Below, piece after piece: positions 61,603 through 64,000 of a stretch of 64,000 nt of DNA. Below the pieces are notes generated by a model. It was not told the origin of the DNA and made no database searches. It saw nothing but the letters and a program-made list of their open reading frames with translations. The position numbers were made by a program, and so were the translations under genes. The DNA is from CAYSCZ01 sp964429655 (GTDB lineage: Bacteria; Bacteroidota; Bacteroidia; Cytophagales; Cyclobacteriaceae). The DNA lies in contig CAYSCZ010000001.1 in NCBI GenBank assembly GCA_964429655.1, positions 62,001 through 126,000 of the forward strand, read 5' to 3'. Positions within the stretch are counted from its first letter, which is position 1, and each line of letters opens with the position of its first letter.

Positions 61603-64000
61603 TACAGTCTTTTGACCCTGCTGCTGACAGCACTTATTAGCTCATAAGGTATGGTATCGATTTTTTTTGCCTGCTCAGAAATATTAATATCTTCCCCGTA
61701 GACTATTACCTCATCTCCTTCGCTTGCATTGACATTACTTAAATCAATCATCGTCATGTCCATACAAATTTTCCCAACAGTAGCTGCATGCCGTTGATTC
61801 ACAGAAACTTTTCCAACACCATTACTAAATGCCCGGCTAAATCCATCGGCATAACCCACCGGAATAATACCTATAAGCATATCTTTTGTCGCTTCATATG
61901 AGCCGCCATAGCCAATAAACTCACCCTTATCAACTTTTTTTATTTGAGTGATAAATGTTCTTAATGTGCAAATATTTTGTAATTGGTCAGCTATTTTATT
62001 GCTGGTGTCAAAGCCATAAAGACCAATACCAAGCCTGACCATGTTGTACTGTTTCTCAGGATAGTTTATTATTCCGGTGGAGTTTAAAATATGCCTTGTA
62101 GGGTTTTGCCTGAGATTATTTGTAAGTTTTTTCATTGCTACCTCAAATTTCTCAAACTGACTTTTGGTATAAAATTCATGTTTAGGGTTATCAGAGGCAG
62201 CAAGGTGCGACATAATACCTTTTACGCTAATGTTTTCAGAGCCAATTATTTCAACTAATTCATCCAGTTCCCTCACTTTTATCCCCAGACGGTTCATACC
62301 AGTTTCGATTTTTAGATGGATAGCTGGAGTTGATTCTCTTTGCCCGAAATAATTTATAAAAGATCTTAACAGGCTCAGGCTGTAAATCTCAGGCTCTAAA
62401 TTATAAGCTGCTAGCAAGTCAAATGAATCTTCTGTAGGATTCATTACCATAATTGGCAGAAATATCCCCTGTTCTCTTAGATCAACTCCTTCATCAGTGT
62501 AGGCAACACCAAGATAATCCACCTGGTTATACTGCATATGTTCTGCTATTTCTTTAGCTCCCGCCCCATATCCAAAGGCCTTAACCATCACCATCACTTT
62601 GGTTTCAGGTTTCAAAAATGATCGATATATATTAAGATTATGTGTCAGTGCATCAAGGTCAATTTCAAAGATTGTCCTGTGTATTTTCAGCTCTAAGTTT
62701 TGAGCAATCTTCTCAAAATGAAATTGTCTACTACCCTTTATCAGTATGATCTCATTTTTAAACCTCAGATTGGATCTAAGAAAATCCTCAGTACCTTCAA
62801 ACGGATAAAAATCAAAATGATTCGATTGAGCCAGTACATTAATAGCCTCTCCAACTCCAATCACTTTGGTAATTCCTTTTTCACACAAGATATCAGATAA
62901 TTTTTCATAGAGGCTTTCTTTGGACATACCCGTCTGGTATAGGTCAGAGAGTATGGCTGTTTTTGCTTTCCCTTTATTTTGTTGACTTAAGAAATCCAGC
63001 GCTACTTCAATTCCGGTAATATCATTATTGTAAGCATCATTGATGATGGTGCAATTATTTTTTCCTTCTTTTTTATCCAACCGCATATTAATGGTAGGCA
63101 ATGATTGGACATCATGAACGATATCGGAAATGTCAAACCCTAAACAGATTATTGCAGATAAACAATGCATTAAGTTTTCGAAGAAAACTTTATCAGTTTT
63201 TGGCACTTTGATCACCTTTTCATTTTGCTTCCATCTGACATGCAGACTATGCATTTGAAAGAAAGCATTTATAAAACCTTTGCCATGAAAAGACCACGGG
63301 AATAACCGCTCAGTATCAATAGCTTGATTTAGTTGAACGTCGATATCATGATGATCCCTGCAATAAATTACTTTTTCACAGCTTCGAAAGAGCTTGGATT
63401 TCTCGATTATTTTTTGGCTTTGATTCTCGAAACCGGCGCTATGGGCCATTCCTATGTTGGTGAAAATCCCCATTGTTGGTTGAATGATGCTTTCAAGGTT
63501 CTGCATTTCATCACGGCCAGCTATTCCTGCTTCAAAAATCCCCAGTTTGTGCCATTCATTTATTTCCCAAACTGATAGTGGCACACCTATCTGGGAGTTA
63601 TAACTTTTAGGGCTTTTTATTATGGGTAATTTTTTGTGAAGAAGGTGAAATAACCATTCTTTAACAATGGTTTTTCCATTGCTTCCTGTAATGCCTATGG
63701 AAGGCAAAGGAAATTGTTCTCTGTGATAAGTAGCTATAGCTTGAAGTGCATCGACAGCGTCTTTTACTAATAAGAAATTGCAATTTTCATAATTCTCAAA
63801 AGAGATGTATTCTGTAGAAATCACAAACTGACGGACGCCCCTGGAATATGCTTCGTCTATGTATTTATGTCCGTCATTGGTATTGGTAACAATGCAAAAG
63901 AAAACACCTCCTTTTATGCCATAAGCAATACGGGAATCGATCATCAGTTTTGTGACAACCCAATCCTCATGGAACCTGACAAATTCCCCATCGCAGATAT
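61590..64000 (-). CDS. MurF-alanine racemase fusion, 5' end beyond window
   Basis: Bifunctional protein: an N-terminal UDP-MurNAc-tripeptide:D-Ala-D-Ala ligase and a C-terminal alanine racemase, supplying and using D-Ala in peptidoglycan synthesis. The frame is open to base 64000 upstream of the ATG at 63944 (reading ICDGEFVRFHEDW before MIDSR), so the real start is outside. MurF part: ITGSNGKT P-loop, NDAYNNDITGIEVAL. Racemase part: PLP lysine in VMVKAFGYGAG, GMNRLGI, GYGGSYEA with catalytic Tyr-type motif, and GKICMDMTMIDL. The fusion is typical of Bacteroidota. Confidence 0.95.
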   Translation of the reverse strand, partial: ICDGEFVRFHEDWVVTKLMIDSRIAYGIKGGVFFCIVTNTNDGHKYIDEAYSRGVRQFVISTEYISFENYENCNFLLVKDAVDALQAIATYHREQFPLPSIGITGSNGKTIVKEWLFHLLHKKLPIIKSPKSYNSQIGVPLSVWEINEWHKLGIFEAGIAGRDEMQNLESIIQPTMGIFTNIGMAHSAGFENQSQKIIEKSKLFRSCEKVIYCRDHHDIDVQLNQAIDTERLFPWSFHGKGFINAFFQMHSLHVRWKQNEKVIKVPKTDKVFFENLMHCLSAIICLGFDISDIVHDVQSLPTINMRLDKKEGKNNCTIINDAYNNDITGIEVALDFLSQQNKGKAKTAILSDLYQTGMSKESLYEKLSDILCEKGITKVIGVGEAINVLAQSNHFDFYPFEGTEDFLRSNLRFKNEIILIKGSRQFHFEKIAQNLELKIHRTIFEIDLDALTHNLNIYRSFLKPETKVMVMVKAFGYGAGAKEIAEHMQYNQVDYLGVAYTDEGVDLREQGIFLPIMVMNPTEDSFDLLAAYNLEPEIYSLSLLRSFINYFGQRESTPAIHLKIETGMNRLGIKVRELDELVEIIGSENISVKGIMSHLAASDNPKHEFYTKSQFEKFEVAMKKLTNNLRQNPTRHILNSTGIINYPEKQYNMVRLGIGLYGFDTSNKIADQLQNICTLRTFITQIKKVDKGEFIGYGGSYEATKDMLIGIIPVGYADGFSRAFSNGVGKVSVNQRHAATVGKICMDMTMIDLSNVNASEGDEVIVYGEDINISEQAKKIDTIPYELISAVSSRVKRLYYSS

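Overview
The window is about 64 kb of AT-rich bacterial chromosome with dense, short-gapped genes. Gene content points to a gliding or type IX-secretion member of Bacteroidota, probably Cytophagales or a relative. The evidence is the gliding genes gldB, gldD and gldE, a MurF-alanine racemase fusion, an NQR subunit, an acetyl-CoA carboxylase beta subunit without its zinc ribbon, Bacteroidota-type -7 promoter elements (TAnnTTTG), lipoproteins with short signal peptides, and many conserved Bacteroidota hypotheticals. No tRNA, rRNA, CRISPR array, insertion sequence or prophage was seen.

Layout. 1-4235: 3' part missing glutamate synthase large subunit (minus). 4417-15254: a long minus-strand gene string (uvrA, tpiA, a DUF6150-like gene, prmA, a 1555-residue secreted protein, an M20 dipeptidase). 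15421-16907: ECF sigma factor, a small overlapping gene and nth (plus). 16904-18587: gldB facing away from a beta-barrel gene. 18584-21394: minus-strand group of HU, a TPR protein, a 29-residue AURKAIP1/COX24-like ribosomal protein and RNase G. 21501-27079: mutY, ssb, gldE, gldD, recG. 27131-28308: two conserved small genes. 28485-33305: a compact signalling cassette (PstS-like lipoprotein, membrane CheA-like kinase, CheY-like regulator, CheX-like phosphatase, SpoIIE-type phosphatase). 33307-35071: DUF427, anti-sigma, ECF sigma, DUF6249. 35114-39151: two decayed genes (the C-terminal end of a potassium channel, and an eIF2B-family gene with three in-frame stops) around a CPA2 antiporter and a HAD phosphatase. 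39185-43313: accD, nqrF alone, an arginase-like gene and a hypothetical. 43577-47600: secreted or lipoprotein genes and an M19 dipeptidase. 47604-53401: dxs, scpA, ndk, a sugar transferase and pheS. 53398-59350: a minus-strand operon joining a SpoIIE/STAS/RsbW partner-switching module to two SurA-like folding factors and a MoxR ATPase. 59429-64000: guaB, pnuC and the MurF-Alr fusion (5' end cut by the window).

How the genes work together. Most of the window is housekeeping: nucleotide, isoprenoid, fatty-acid and peptidoglycan precursors, DNA repair, and chromosome segregation. The accessory interest is in regulation. There are two ECF sigma loci, one CheA-like phosphorelay with a PstS-like sensor, and one partner-switching operon. 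The relay ends in a SpoIIE-type phosphatase that has no STAS substrate beside it, while the only STAS protein in the window is about 24 kb away next to its own phosphatase. Whether the two modules talk to each other cannot be decided from sequence alone. Most convergent gene pairs overlap at their stop codons or are separated by fewer than ten bases.
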